The notes beneath the pieces were generated by a model. That model was not told the origin of the DNA, searched no databases, and saw nothing but the letters and a program-made list of their open reading frames with translations. From NCBI GenBank assembly GCA_002811645.1, contig PDIP01000135.1, forward strand, positions 1-56,047: 56,047 bases of DNA. Direction: 5' to 3'. Positions 28,468 through 38,760 of this stretch are shown piece by piece; the first letter of the stretch is position 1, and each line of letters starts with the position of its first letter. The DNA is from Corallochytrium limacisporum. Its lineage: Eukaryota; Opisthokonta. The translations under genes and the position numbers were made by a program.

Positions 28468-29037
28468 TTACACCTTGAAGCCACGAGATTTCCTGCGGCC
28501 GCGGGCCTTCTCAAACTTGCGGCCCTTAGCACGGACGAAAGGCTTGGCAGAAGAGTGAGGAGTACCAGGGGCACCGAAGTGGCGAACAGCCTCGCGGTGG
28601 GTGCGGGGTCCCTGCAGAAGAACACAGTTGCTTCCCTTGGGGGCACGCAGAGCGAGCTGATCGAAAGTAATGATTTCGGAGCCGGCAGCCAGGAGACGCT
28701 TGCGGGCAGTCTCAGTCACCTTCAGTGCGCAAAGAGTAACCTTAGGGGCAGCCTCGATGCGGTGATCGTCAGTGACCTTACCGACGACGACGGCGATCTT
28801 GCCCTCCTTACCACGCATGTGACGACCCAGGCGGGCAATGCTGACGGGAGCCCGGTTAATACGGCTCATGAACAGACGGCGAAGCACAATCTGGTTGAAC
28901 TTGCTATCAGTGCGGCGAGCGAGGAACCCGTAAAGCTTGGTGAGCAGCTTCAAGTAAGGATCTTCGGACTTGGGGGCCGTGCGACGACCATCCCTCTGGT
29001 GCTTGCGCTTCTTTCCGTAGCCACAGTCGACACCCAT
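28468..29037 (-). CDS. RPL18: 60S ribosomal protein eL18
   Basis: 189 residues (human 188), start ATG 29037 in a full Kozak context GCCACCATGG, stop TAA. Structural protein of the large ribosomal subunit. Family sequence features: the [17 protein letters not shown]-type start, [21 protein letters not shown], the VGKVTDD segment, [14 protein letters not shown], and the basic end [11 protein letters not shown]. The N- and C-termini both agree with the family, so the gene is complete and intron-free in coding sequence. Codon choice is strongly biased to C/G third positions, as expected for a highly expressed gene. The promoter-proximal minus-strand sequence contains CCAATCGG and an AT-rich ATATAGTATAA block just before the start. 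Confidence 0.96.
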   Translation of the reverse strand: MGVDCGYGKKRKHQRDGRRTAPKSEDPYLKLLTKLYGFLARRTDSKFNQIVLRRLFMSRINRAPVSIARLGRHMRGKEGKIAVVVGKVTDDHRIEAAPKVTLCALKVTETARKRLLAAGSEIITFDQLALRAPKGSNCVLLQGPRTHREAVRHFGAPGTPHSSAKPFVRAKGRKFEKARGRRKSRGFKV

Positions 29038-31362
29038 GGTGGCAGTTTTTTCCGATTATACTATATGTAAAAGTAACCGATTGGGGTGAACCAGGGATAC
29101 AAGTGAAGTCTGCATAGAAGTGATAAGTCTTTGATCTTAAATATCTGCTTATGATGTATATTACTGAAATTATAACAAAATATTTGTGTCTTCACAATCG
29201 TACCCGCAGGGCCAGATGTTGCAGAGCACCTGTTAGAACCATTGAGTCCAAAGCTAAGACTAGGCCGGTGTACTGCTGCACCGACTGCACAAAGCTGGCC
29301 TTCCTCCAGCAACACACCAGTCATACTGGGAGAACCAGACACCCCCATGGCTGGTACACTTATTATGAATATCTGCTTCATGCCAAAAGTGGTTATTTCA
29401 ATATAGAAAGACCCAGGGGCACCAAAAGTGACAAAATTTGGAAATTAAGTTTTCCTGGATCTGGGGGAAATGTGTGTTTGTGTGGATGTTCGTTAATTAT
29501 GTGTGAAATTTGTCGACCGGGTTTGTGTGTGCTTTTTTTCGCGGCAAGAAGGGTCCCACCCCCCAAACCCTCTGGGGAGGGCCGCAAGCGGCCAGGAATA
29601 GGTATATCAAATTAACCCCTATACTGAGGTTACATACTCCGAAATTGTGACCCCATGGGGCAACACATACCGGTTTAGCTATATACAGCCTTCATTGTTC
29701 TGTATACTGACAATTCACAGTTCTCGGTAACACTTGATACGGTCTGCACATCATTTTGATATGCGTCACTGAAACGTGGGGGGTCAGGACCTTGCGGGCC
29801 AGGGTTCTAGGACTTAGGTGCAGCAATCGTTATACGGTAATGGTCAAACCATCGGAACGGAAAACCGGGAACTCAACTAGTCCGGGGGGTGGGGGTTGCT
29901 GTATCTCTGGACCCCGAGAGGAAACCGCGACGATAGCCGTCGCTGAGATAGTGCTCCCCCCCCTACAAATGGTAACAAGATTTGTGTGACAGTCGCACGG
30001 TATACTGAACATAGCCCCTCTCTTTGCCTGCGCGAGGCAACTCGGTGCCACTTAAACCGCTGGCTGATCCACTACGAATTGGCGTCTTTGCGCTAGGGCC
30101 AGAGGGTGTGACGGGAACAGCTACTGGAAAAAGCCCGCTTGCGTGGCGCACCAACGACTCGTAAGCAGTCTGCGACAATCCTCGGCACTGAACCCAGAAA
30201 GAAAAAAATGAGGGGACACAATAGGGAGGCCGGGGAAAATCCCGTGCAACAGCTCAGGGGCTGACACCAGTCACATTGCTGTCCATCTTCTCAGCAACGA
30301 AATGTTCCTCCCTCCTCTTCCTTCCGGAAAAATGACCAAAAAGGAAACGGGGGACAGAGAAACGTTGTTGCATCCACGGTAGTCAGCTGGTAGTGGAGGC
30401 CCCAGGGCTTTTTCTATTACTTTTGGTTTCTCTTCTCCAAAACCTTTCTTATCTCGCCACAGAGCGCGCACACAGACCTCCCCTCCGGGCCCGCCGCGTA
30501 AAGGGGGGGGGGGGCCAGAGAGAGGGAGAGATCGGTGTATGAAACAAACTCCAAAGAAAAAAAAAAAGAGGGAAACGCACCCTCGATCAGCTTCCTCCTC
30601 ACAATATTTAATTTACTGTCTCCACCTCCAACCCCCCNNNNNNNNNNNNNNNNNNNNNNNNNNNNNNNNNNNNNNNNNNNNNNNNNNNNNNNNNNNNNNN
30701 NNNNNNNNNNNNNNNNNNNNNNNNNNNNNNNNNNNNNNNNNNNNNNNNNNNNNNNNNNNNNNNNNNNNNNNNNNNNNNNNNNNNNNNNNNNNNNNNNNNN
30801 NNNNNNNNNNNNNNNNNNNNNNNNNNNNNNNNNNNNNNNNNNNNNNNNNNNNNNNNNNNNNNNNNNNNNNNNNNNNNNNNCCCAAAAAAATGCAGGCTCA
30901 CATATACCGAGGCTACCAGTTGCAGACTGCTTCGACATACAAGAAGACAGGGCAACCACTAGAAGGTTCCGAGACAGGATGACTTGAGGGATGGGGACGC
31001 CAGGGCGGGAAAAAATTATCAAGCGATGGATCGATGGGCTGTCAGATTGAATGCCTTTTCCACTTCTGTGATAGGTTCATTGCAGGCTGCAGCAATTAAG
31101 AAAATTGCTGTCATCGTTCCAGGAGAAGCTTACCTCGGATGTCAGCACTGGTGATACATAATACGCGGACAGCACTGTAGTAGCACTCAGTAATGTACAG
31201 CAACCTATTGGTACTTGGGATGTCGCCAGGCGTATCCTAAGGCAGTCACTGTATAACGGATACAAACCTGCGAATAGATAGAAATCGATCTCACGGAGAA
31301 TAGAAAGGGACCTATAGTGTACTCTGTGATGAACCAGCAAGCTGTGGCTCATTAAATTGATA
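29038..31362. other. Long divergent gene-free region with assembly gap
   Basis: 2.3 kb between eL18 and the CERT-like gene. The first 400 bp are AT-rich (eL18 promoter). From about 29500 there are G/C tracts: G6 and G5 at 29884-29895, C8 at 29956-29963 and G12 at 30503-30514. Next comes the second N gap, then 480 bp of ordinary sequence before the CERT-like start. Frames here show no family features or contain unknown bases. Confidence 0.55.
30638..30880. other. Assembly gap (243 N)
   Basis: Unknown bases, entered after a C6 run and left at CCCAAAAAAA. Like the other gap it interrupts a G/C-run island upstream of a gene. Confidence 0.97.
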
Positions 31363-33150
31363 ATGAAAGGCCCTTTTCACCGGCGCCAAGGCTCTAGCAC
31401 CAGCGCCAAAGGGCATCGACGGACCCCCAGTCGCGCTTCCACACATACATATCCATTTCCGGAAGAGAATGGACGACTGGGCAGTGGGCGTAGTATTTCA
31501 TCTTATCATAGTCAGTCTGCTTCAGAATTGCCGCATCAGGCACTGACATTGCAGAAATGGACGAACTACTTCATGGGGTGGCAACCTCGGTACTTTACCT
31601 TACTAGGAGGAGTCCTGTCATACTATACGTCACAGGAGGAAGCACAGTACGGTTGCAGGGGTAGTATCAATCTGAAGGATGCAGAAGTAAGGGTGGATGA
31701 ATATGATCCCTATCGTCTCGACGTCATTTTACATGACACCGCATGGTTTATAAGATTCACGATGACGGAGACACGGCAAGTATGGCTGGAGGACATTCTT
31801 CTGAGTAAAGAAATTCTAAATCAGCAACACGGTGGGTCTGACACTGGTTCACAGAAGCATTCATCGTCTGCCTCTAGTATGCAGTCCATCAGAGAAGAGC
31901 TCGTCAGGCAAATGGACAATGCTTTAGAAGAAATCGACACGTATCGCGATGTTCTGGATAAGCAGACAGTGACAATGAGTCAGTGGTACGAACTGCTAAT
32001 GAATCTGCCTGATCTGGAAGCAGCTATGCGAAGGGTCGTTAGTAACGGGGAGGTCAAGGAAATTCCCGTCAATTTTACACCGGCAAACTTGCGGGAAAAC
32101 TCTGTAACGTTCAAAAGCACGGTAAAGGGCATGATGGACCAAGTGGAGGACATGCGAGAACTCTTTGTACGGCTTGAAGAAGAAGATCGGGCCAGAATCG
32201 AGGACAAGAACCGAAAAATCAAGGAGCTAGAGAAAGAGTTAACAGAAGCTCGCCGGAACGGAGCGTCTTTTTCACAAACAACAGATATCCGTAAGTCTGG
32301 ACCAGATTTCATGGAAGGACCGTACAGTAGGGTGGAGGAAAGTGAGTTCTTCGATGCTATTGACGAGGCAGATCACATTCAAGAGATGCGATTGAAGGCT
32401 TTGCAGAAACCTGAGAGTCCACGGAGTACGAAAGGTGAGGATGAACACGAATTTTCTGAAACTGTGCGATCTATGTGTGAGGAATTCCTTGTCTACGCGA
32501 ATGAAGATATCAACACAACGTGGAAAATGGTGTACACAGAAAACGGCCTAGACGTTTACAGGCGTGATGAGACTACGGAAGGAGACATCACTGTGGACAA
32601 GCTCAAAGCAAACCACTATGTACCTGGACAGACTGCCTTTGAGTTCTGTGATTACTACTATGACATAGATCGTCGGCGCGACTGGGAAGGCATTTTAGAG
32701 ACTGTGAACGTCATAGAGTTCCTGGACAAACAGACTCTTGTGGCCCAGAACCTATACAAACAAGTCTGGCCCGCAGCACAAAGGGAGGCGCTTGTCCTGA
32801 ATCACCTTCGTCGGGAGCCCAATGACAGTGTCATGGTAGTCTGCAAGAGCGTTGAGCACCCGAAATGCCCAATTGCCAACGGAGTTGTGAGAGTAAGTGC
32901 GTTTACTGGTATGGTTTGCACAACCGAGTATAAGAACGGAAAGGGACCTGACTCTGAAGGCCTGACTCGTGATGATATTGGGTGCCGCGTAGTCTATTTC
33001 TCGGAGATCAATCCTGGGGGTTGGTTGCCACCTTCAATCGTGCGTCAGGCATCAAAGCGTGAATACCCAAAGGTGTTGCAGGCCATCACAATGGCATCCA
33101 CTTCATGGTATAAAAGCAAAGCCATTGACCACGGAGCGCGGCTAAAATGA
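31363..33150 (+). CDS. CERT1: CERT-like PH-FFAT-START lipid transfer protein
   Basis: 595 residues from the ATG at 31363; the frame is open further upstream only through TTG. Domain order equals ceramide transfer protein (CERT/COL4A3BP). A Ser/Arg-rich N-terminus is followed by a PH domain (about 55-150: LQKWTNYFMGWQPRYFTLLGGVLSYY opening, W in VWLEDILLS near the end), which in CERT binds Golgi PI4P. Then come a helical middle region with coiled coil (about 270-305), an FFAT-type motif EFFDAID (about 328-334) for binding ER VAP proteins, and a START domain (about 365-595, with DYYYDIDRRRDWEG and the terminal helix). Family role: non-vesicular ceramide transfer from ER to Golgi. The ligand is inferred from architecture. 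It converges on CDC23 with only 45 bp between stops. Confidence 0.85.
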   Translation: MKGPFHRRQGSSTSAKGHRRTPSRASTHTYPFPEENGRLGSGRSISSYHSQSASELPHQALTLQKWTNYFMGWQPRYFTLLGGVLSYYTSQEEAQYGCRGSINLKDAEVRVDEYDPYRLDVILHDTAWFIRFTMTETRQVWLEDILLSKEILNQQHGGSDTGSQKHSSSASSMQSIREELVRQMDNALEEIDTYRDVLDKQTVTMSQWYELLMNLPDLEAAMRRVVSNGEVKEIPVNFTPANLRENSVTFKSTVKGMMDQVEDMRELFVRLEEEDRARIEDKNRKIKELEKELTEARRNGASFSQTTDIRKSGPDFMEGPYSRVEESEFFDAIDEADHIQEMRLKALQKPESPRSTKGEDEHEFSETVRSMCEEFLVYANEDINTTWKMVYTENGLDVYRRDETTEGDITVDKLKANHYVPGQTAFEFCDYYYDIDRRRDWEGILETVNVIEFLDKQTLVAQNLYKQVWPAAQREALVLNHLRREPNDSVMVVCKSVEHPKCPIANGVVRVSAFTGMVCTTEYKNGKGPDSEGLTRDDIGCRVVYFSEINPGGWLPPSIVRQASKREYPKVLQAITMASTSWYKSKAIDHGARLK

Positions 33151-33160
33151 ACTCGTTACG

Positions 33161-33166
33161 TTTATT
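33161..33166 (-). terminator. Poly(A) signal AATAAA for CDC23
   Basis: The minus strand reads AATAAA 29 bp past the CDC23 stop, inside the 45-bp gap to the CERT-like stop. Cleavage usually falls 10-30 nt further on, so the CDC23 mRNA would end inside the antisense of the CERT-like coding sequence. Confidence 0.5.
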
Positions 33167-33195
33167 GACTTAAGAAATACCGATTTTGTTTACCA

Positions 33196-34998
33196 TCATT
33201 CTTGATTCAAATGGCCACTGATCAGGACAAGCAGGTCATTTGCTCTGGCGACCTCGGGTCCTCGGAAACTCAGCAACAGGGAGCAGTATAGTTCAGCCTT
33301 TTCCCACTCCTCCTCGCTGTAAAAGAACTCTGCAAGGTAATGCAGACTAGGTACATTTTCTTCGTCAAAGTGACCCACAGTCATTTCTTTGTGATTTAAG
33401 CATAGACTGTGATAGTAAGCAGCCTTCCTTGAATCCCCCTGGTCATTATAAAGCTCTGCAAGCCGGGCAATTGCAATGCCCTGAGACTCTCCGTTGCTTA
33501 CTGCTCTCTCAAAACACTGGATTGCTTGATCCCTCTTCTGCATGTTTTCATACGTCGTGGCGAGACCGCACCACATCCTGGCATCGTAAGGGCGGAGAAA
33601 CACCGCTTTTCTGTAGTAGTAGCAGGCGTAGTGCGGCAAGTCTAAAAGCTCATATGTTTGTCCAAGGCCATGCCAAGCACGGTAGTCGTTCGGATCTACC
33701 TCAACCGCACTCCGGTAAGCGTTAATCGCAGCTGTCGTACTGCGCAATTCCAAGTATTCGTGGCCCATGAGTGTCCATGCGCTCAGGTAGTTACGATCCA
33801 GTCGCAAAGCTCTCTGGAAGTATACGACAGCCTTCTCATGGTCCCCCATAAGACTGAAGTAGTTGCCAATAATGCAACAAGTTTCAGGCCTGTAGCGATC
33901 AATGGCAATGGCATTCTTTGCAAGGGCATTCAAACTTGTGGTCTCACGCTTGACATACAGAATGTTTGAGTAGATGTCCGCATCTTCTAGCCGGTGAGGA
34001 TCTGACCTTCGGATGCTCTCAAACAACGGCACAGCTTCCTCGTGTTCGCGCAGGTGGTACTTTGCTCTAGCTGCGCATGACAACGCAAATGGTAGGTCGT
34101 TAAAGTTATCAAGCACGACTTGAATTATCTCCAGTGCCTCTTCACTGCGCTGCAGATTGACTAGCGCTTCCATGGCAAAAAATGAAACCATCCAGTGATT
34201 TGGAAGCTTAGCAGGGGGATCCGATCGAGTCCCTTTGGGTAAAGTGTGCACAGAGGTCCCCTCCGTCAAAGCAACAAATTCGTCAATGCTGTGTGTGGTC
34301 TTGGACAGTTCTACCCAGGCGCTCCAATTCATGGGAATCAATCGCAACGCCTCACAAAGATACTTTTTTGCCTCATCGAAGAGCCCCATGCGGCTCAGGA
34401 CAGAGCCCAACAAATACAGTTGCCAGCCGTCAGCCTTGCCGGACCTTGCGATTGTATACAGGCGTTCTTTCAACGGCAAGTATTTGCTGTCATGTATCAT
34501 TCCTGACTCAGTTTCTCGAGCATCCGCGATTCCTTTCTCAACTGATAAGAGTTCTGCATAGTCATTCAGGAAGCAACACACGTCACAGTTTCCCGGACCC
34601 TTCAGGAAGTCCATTGCCCGCAAGAACTGTTGAGTTTCAATACATCCCTTACCAACGCTATAGTCCGCAAAGCACTCTGGCTGATGCGATACAGAGGGCG
34701 CAAGCTTTGTACCCATACCCTCGTCCTCAAGGCGTGTGTTGACATTCTTTAGCAATTGTCCCAGCCAGAGCGCACTGTGGCTCAATCCGCGTTGCAACAC
34801 GGTGGACAGTCCATTGAGAATCTCATCCCGGGCTTGGAGGAGCTGCGCCGTATCCCAAGGCTGGTCATTCTGTAAGACTAAGCTCTTAAGATAACCCCGC
34901 GGGCTTAAACCCGGCCGTGGCACTGGCTGATCTGTATCCGCATCAATCGATTCCTGAAAAAGTGCCCGTCTAGGCTGCCTGCCTGCAGGTAAGGACAT
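33196..34998 (-). CDS. CDC23: APC8/CDC23 subunit of the anaphase-promoting complex
   Basis: 600 residues (human 597) from the ATG at 34998; one more upstream codon pair is open but not ATG. The N-terminal helical region is followed by an array of TPR repeats through most of the protein. Clear units are GNYFSLMGDHEKAVVYFQRA, SAWTLMGHEYLELRSTTAA and AWHGLGQTYELLDLPHYACYYYRKA. These are close to the CDC23 consensus, including the LPFALSCAARA and YSNILYV segments. It is a scaffold subunit of the nuclear APC/C ubiquitin ligase controlling mitotic exit. It is divergent from SerRS (432-bp promoter region). Confidence 0.95.
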   Translation of the reverse strand: MSLPAGRQPRRALFQESIDADTDQPVPRPGLSPRGYLKSLVLQNDQPWDTAQLLQARDEILNGLSTVLQRGLSHSALWLGQLLKNVNTRLEDEGMGTKLAPSVSHQPECFADYSVGKGCIETQQFLRAMDFLKGPGNCDVCCFLNDYAELLSVEKGIADARETESGMIHDSKYLPLKERLYTIARSGKADGWQLYLLGSVLSRMGLFDEAKKYLCEALRLIPMNWSAWVELSKTTHSIDEFVALTEGTSVHTLPKGTRSDPPAKLPNHWMVSFFAMEALVNLQRSEEALEIIQVVLDNFNDLPFALSCAARAKYHLREHEEAVPLFESIRRSDPHRLEDADIYSNILYVKRETTSLNALAKNAIAIDRYRPETCCIIGNYFSLMGDHEKAVVYFQRALRLDRNYLSAWTLMGHEYLELRSTTAAINAYRSAVEVDPNDYRAWHGLGQTYELLDLPHYACYYYRKAVFLRPYDARMWCGLATTYENMQKRDQAIQCFERAVSNGESQGIAIARLAELYNDQGDSRKAAYYHSLCLNHKEMTVGHFDEENVPSLHYLAEFFYSEEEWEKAELYCSLLLSFRGPEVARANDLLVLISGHLNQE

Positions 34999-35431
34999 GA
35001 CCAAAGCTCAGGAAGTAACATTGGGCCAAGTGGATGCTTTATTGAGGGATCTTCACGCATTCCTTCGAAGACAACACCTCAAAAACCTGTCAGGTTAAAC
35101 GGACGACTGGCCCAAGAAATTCAGCCCCCTCTTTTTAATTTTGGCGCGAACGTGATGATTTCGTGAAGTGTTGGGTAGTGATGTGGAGAAATGGGGGGAG
35201 GGGTCGATACTAATCAATAATTGGCTTTCAGCCAGAAGGGCCGTGTGCATGGGTGGGCAGGGGTCGAGTCGAAGGGCTAGATCGTGAGAAGACCGCCCAG
35301 GTACAAGGGGTTCGAAGCGCCCACTGACATGCATCCACGGCATGGTTGTGAGCAGGCCTCCAAGCCTATGATTTGCTGTGCACTGAGACTTGGATTATCA
35401 AGAGGGTATGTAGAATTTGAATGGTGTCGCC
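34999..35431. promoter_or_regulatory. Divergent promoter region CDC23/SARS2
   Basis: 433 bp with a G6 run and GGGG at 35193-35204 and purine-rich flanks. Both promoters must be here; no specific element is identified. Confidence 0.4.
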
Positions 35432-36961
35432 ATGAGGTTGTTGGCACGAGCAGTACTGCGGAACGGCCGATCATTGAGCCGAGCAGCCGACTGCTCCACA
35501 GATGCCATACATTGGCGGCAGTTTGGTTCTTCCAGCGTGAATTTGATGCGACTTTATCAACCATGGATCTGTGTATTGGATGATCAAAAGCCGAGAACAT
35601 CCATTGATGTCAAGAGCTTTGAACAAGTTGTAGAGATTCATCAAAAGAATATTGAAAGCAGATATTTGGATGTACCGAAACAGCATGCGGTGTTTACACT
35701 TCCTCAGAATATTGAAAAACTTGCTCGTAAACGGAGGGAGATAGTTCAAATTCAAAATGAATTGCATCGACTGAAGAACTCTAATGCAAGGGACATAAAG
35801 GAAATAGCCAAAGATGTTAAGAATGGTGATCCGCATGCCATCTCACGTAGGGGAGATCTGATTGCCAAGGGAAAGATGATACGAGAGCGGATGCAAAAAG
35901 TAGACGGTGAGTTGATGAGTATTGAGAATGACCTGCATGAAAACATTAGCATTCTACCGAACTTAAGTCATCCAATGGCTGAAGAACTTACGGAACCCAC
36001 CGTTGTCGATATGTCCCCCCGCGATAAGCCTAGATTTGAATTCCCAGTACGTGATCACCTTGAATTGGCAGGTGACCGGATCGATTTCAAGACCGCAGGA
36101 AATATGACGGGGCATGCCTATTACTTGTTAAAGGGTGACTTAGCTCTTCTGGAGCTGGCTCTGGTGCAATTTGCACTGCAAGAGGCCGTCAACCATGGCT
36201 TCGAAGTGATCATCCCACCAGATGTCGTTCGGGACTCATATATGGAAGCCTGCGGTTTCTTCCCCCGTGATGAAGCCACTCAAATTTATAGACTCCATGA
36301 GACAAAGCATCGAGGACTGTGTCTAGCAGGTACTTCTGAGGTGACCATTGCCGCAAGTCATGCAGGGCAGACACTGAGAAAGGAAAGTCTTCCAATTCGC
36401 ACCGCGGCGTTTAGTCACTGCTTCCGGGCAGAAGCTGGTGGGTACGGTGCCACTGCAAGAGGTCTCTACCGCGTTCATCAATTCTCAAAGGTAGAGCTCT
36501 TCGTGGTCAGCAGTGGGTACAACTCAACGCATCCAGAGCAGTCTGCACAACAAGCTGATGCGCTCCTTGACGAGATGTTGGCCCTGCAGCGACGTATTCT
36601 TGACAAACTCGAGCTTCACTATCGCGTGCTTGACATGCCGCCACATGAACTTGGTGCTAGTGCCAGTCGGAAATTTGACATCGAGGCCTGGATGCCGGCC
36701 CGAAGAGTGTACGGAGAGGTCACTAGTGCAAGCTTATGCACAGATTACCAGGCCCGTCGATTGGCAATCAAAGCGCAACCAGACGGAATGGGAGAAAGTC
36801 ACCACTGTTATACTCTGAATGCCACCGCACTTGCCGTCCCTCGTTGTATTCTTGCACTTTTGGAAACCCATCAGCAAAAAGATGGCTCCATCAAACTGCC
36901 GGATGCTCTCGTCCCCTTCTTTCTGGGCCAACATAGTCCGAAGATTCCCGCGAAAAGTTGA
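35432..36961 (+). CDS. SARS2: Seryl-tRNA synthetase, mitochondrial type
   Basis: 509 residues from ATG 35432 (MRLLARAVLRNGRSLSRAAD), an Arg-rich, acid-poor leader fitting a mitochondrial targeting peptide; an earlier in-frame TTG is not a likely start. The N-terminal coiled-coil tRNA-binding arm spans about 70-160. The class II catalytic core follows: motif 1 region about 245-265; motif 2 FSHCFRAEAGGYGATARGLYRVHQF (about 327-351); the serine-specific CTDYQARR; and motif 3 NATALAVPR with LLETHQQKDGSIKLPDAL. The NATAxAVPR form of motif 3 agrees with mitochondrial SerRS rather than the NGSG form of many others. It charges tRNA-Ser with serine in mitochondria (location inferred). It is convergent with the next gene, 80 bp apart. 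Confidence 0.93.
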   Translation: MRLLARAVLRNGRSLSRAADCSTDAIHWRQFGSSSVNLMRLYQPWICVLDDQKPRTSIDVKSFEQVVEIHQKNIESRYLDVPKQHAVFTLPQNIEKLARKRREIVQIQNELHRLKNSNARDIKEIAKDVKNGDPHAISRRGDLIAKGKMIRERMQKVDGELMSIENDLHENISILPNLSHPMAEELTEPTVVDMSPRDKPRFEFPVRDHLELAGDRIDFKTAGNMTGHAYYLLKGDLALLELALVQFALQEAVNHGFEVIIPPDVVRDSYMEACGFFPRDEATQIYRLHETKHRGLCLAGTSEVTIAASHAGQTLRKESLPIRTAAFSHCFRAEAGGYGATARGLYRVHQFSKVELFVVSSGYNSTHPEQSAQQADALLDEMLALQRRILDKLELHYRVLDMPPHELGASASRKFDIEAWMPARRVYGEVTSASLCTDYQARRLAIKAQPDGMGESHHCYTLNATALAVPRCILALLETHQQKDGSIKLPDALVPFFLGQHSPKIPAKS

Positions 36962-37041
36962 ACCAGATGTTGGTATCGTCAAATAGATAGTGTAAATTAG
37001 AGCCGCTTCACACTCCCTGAACTAAAACAACTTCCCTGAAC

Positions 37042-38760
37042 TCACTGCAACCCGAACATGAAGGCCTTTAGGCGGTCATCTTCGCGAGTGCCACTGGAAA
37101 TATTCCATCGACTTTGCAGTATCTGCGACATGGTCGATCCGGTGTCTTTTTGGATGCCATCAAACAGGTGTTGATTCCTACTCGCGAAAGATTTTAAGCA
37201 CTGCTCGTCTAGTGGCGTGAACAATACCTCCTTGCACACGTCGACTGCGGACACCTTTAAGTCAGCGACAAGCCTCTCAATGTTTGATTTCAATTCTGAA
37301 TCTGGCATGTTAATGAGTGTATGCAAGATTGCCGCATCGTAATTGATCTCGGTATGCAAAGTCTGTACGATATCAAGTGCAAGTGCCTGTGATTGCACAT
37401 TGTCATCGTTTATGGCATCTACAGCCATATCATGTAGATTGGTAACAATCTCCCGCAAACAATTCATTAGCCATGGGTCTGAACTTTGACTCTCTTCCAA
37501 AAACGTGTGCACTGAAACGCTTATGTTCCTCGCCAGCTGTAGGGCATGCAGACGAATGCTTGGGACTTCGTGATCCAAGCACTGCCAGAGGATCCCAGAT
37601 CCTGCATCTGCTATGTTGGAGCCTAACCCTTCTGCAGCTCCCAGAAACTCTTGTGGCCCAACGAGTGACTCTTGGCTCGGGCCTAAGGCTGCTTCCCTGC
37701 GCTTCGCTTTTCTTTCTCCAAGTAGCATTTCCCCGGGAGATGTCCAGACGTACGCCAGCGTGACTATTTTCAGAAAGTACTGTCTCGCAGAATCCGCAGC
37801 TCTCTTCTGGTATGCCTGCTGCCATGATTGCAAATTTGAAGGCCACAGCTCGCTCACAATCTGAAGGCAGGTTGAGATTTCACGAGAATTACAAGTACAT
37901 GCTACACGCATCATACACTCTTCAAGCAAGAATATGGTGTCCTTATTTGCGCAAGTCTTCGTGTTTGAAAATAAGTCAATCTGACATATGTCCCGTACGG
38001 CCGCAAGGGTATTGTGTCGTCCTTCGCGCAAAGAAGATGCCATGGAGTGAAGGATGCGATCCATTTGCAATATTGATAGACTTGGCCGCTGCCGGAGAAC
38101 TTTCTGCAGAGCCTGCCATGCGAGTTGAGATATATTGTTGCACGGATCGTCTAGTGTGTCGAGCAACCATGGCAAGTACGGAGCTGTCAACACTCGCTCA
38201 GTGGAGTAGATAATGTGTAGAAAGTGAATCCACATGAAACGAATCTCTGGCGGCTGTGTCGATTCTGGCTCTCCAAATTCGGCGATAAAGTGTTTCTCTA
38301 CAAACCGGTCCATTCCTCTCTGAGCAATTGCTACCTTGAGGAACTTACTGCATGCTTGCTGCAAGGAAGCATGGCACTGAGGGTCTTTGAGAAATTCAAT
38401 GACATTTAACACCAGGTTAGCAACATGAGCGTTCTCCTCTCCACTAAATACATCGTCAATTTTGAAGCTGAGATATTGTGTCCAAAATCGGACTGCGCTT
38501 GTCTGCACCTTATACTGCTTTGATGTATCTGATCTCACCGCAAGCAAGACAGTTTCCGAAAATGGCAGCCAGGTTTTCCTTGCATCTGATCTATTCACAT
38601 ATTTTGCCCCAAAACGAGCACACTGAAGAGCTCGAAGCAATTTTGTAGCATCCGAACCATCACTACTACTACTATCCAATCGAATGGAACGGATGTGTCT
38701 CTGCAAGTCGCGAGGCAATGCAGCCAGGTTGCGCGCAGATTTTTCCTTCTTCCGTCTCAT
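37042..38760 (-). CDS. Helical-repeat (HEAT/ARM-like) protein, family unrecognised
   Basis: 572 residues from ATG 38760; the codon nine positions upstream in the open frame is GTG. Basic start (MRRKKEKSARN), then nearly continuous amphipathic helices about 35-40 residues apart. Examples are TSAVRFWTQYLSFKI, ISQLAWQALQKVLRQ, IRLHALQLARNISVSVHTFLEE and QALALDIVQTLH, giving a HEAT/ARM alpha-solenoid appearance. A charged insertion follows AYVWTSPGEMLLGERKAKRRE. I cannot name the family; scaffold proteins such as Integrator subunits have this look but no diagnostic motif was found. The stop overlaps a donor-like CAGTGAGTT, so the C-terminus could continue in a further exon. It is divergent from CCDC43. 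Confidence 0.75.
   Translation of the reverse strand: MRRKKEKSARNLAALPRDLQRHIRSIRLDSSSSDGSDATKLLRALQCARFGAKYVNRSDARKTWLPFSETVLLAVRSDTSKQYKVQTSAVRFWTQYLSFKIDDVFSGEENAHVANLVLNVIEFLKDPQCHASLQQACSKFLKVAIAQRGMDRFVEKHFIAEFGEPESTQPPEIRFMWIHFLHIIYSTERVLTAPYLPWLLDTLDDPCNNISQLAWQALQKVLRQRPSLSILQMDRILHSMASSLREGRHNTLAAVRDICQIDLFSNTKTCANKDTIFLLEECMMRVACTCNSREISTCLQIVSELWPSNLQSWQQAYQKRAADSARQYFLKIVTLAYVWTSPGEMLLGERKAKRREAALGPSQESLVGPQEFLGAAEGLGSNIADAGSGILWQCLDHEVPSIRLHALQLARNISVSVHTFLEESQSSDPWLMNCLREIVTNLHDMAVDAINDDNVQSQALALDIVQTLHTEINYDAAILHTLINMPDSELKSNIERLVADLKVSAVDVCKEVLFTPLDEQCLKSFASRNQHLFDGIQKDTGSTMSQILQSRWNISSGTREDDRLKAFMFGLQ

Noticed and set aside
29151-29615. A 154-codon Cys-rich frame after eL18
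   Set aside because: No domain, mixed composition, and it runs into the G/C island; chance open frame.
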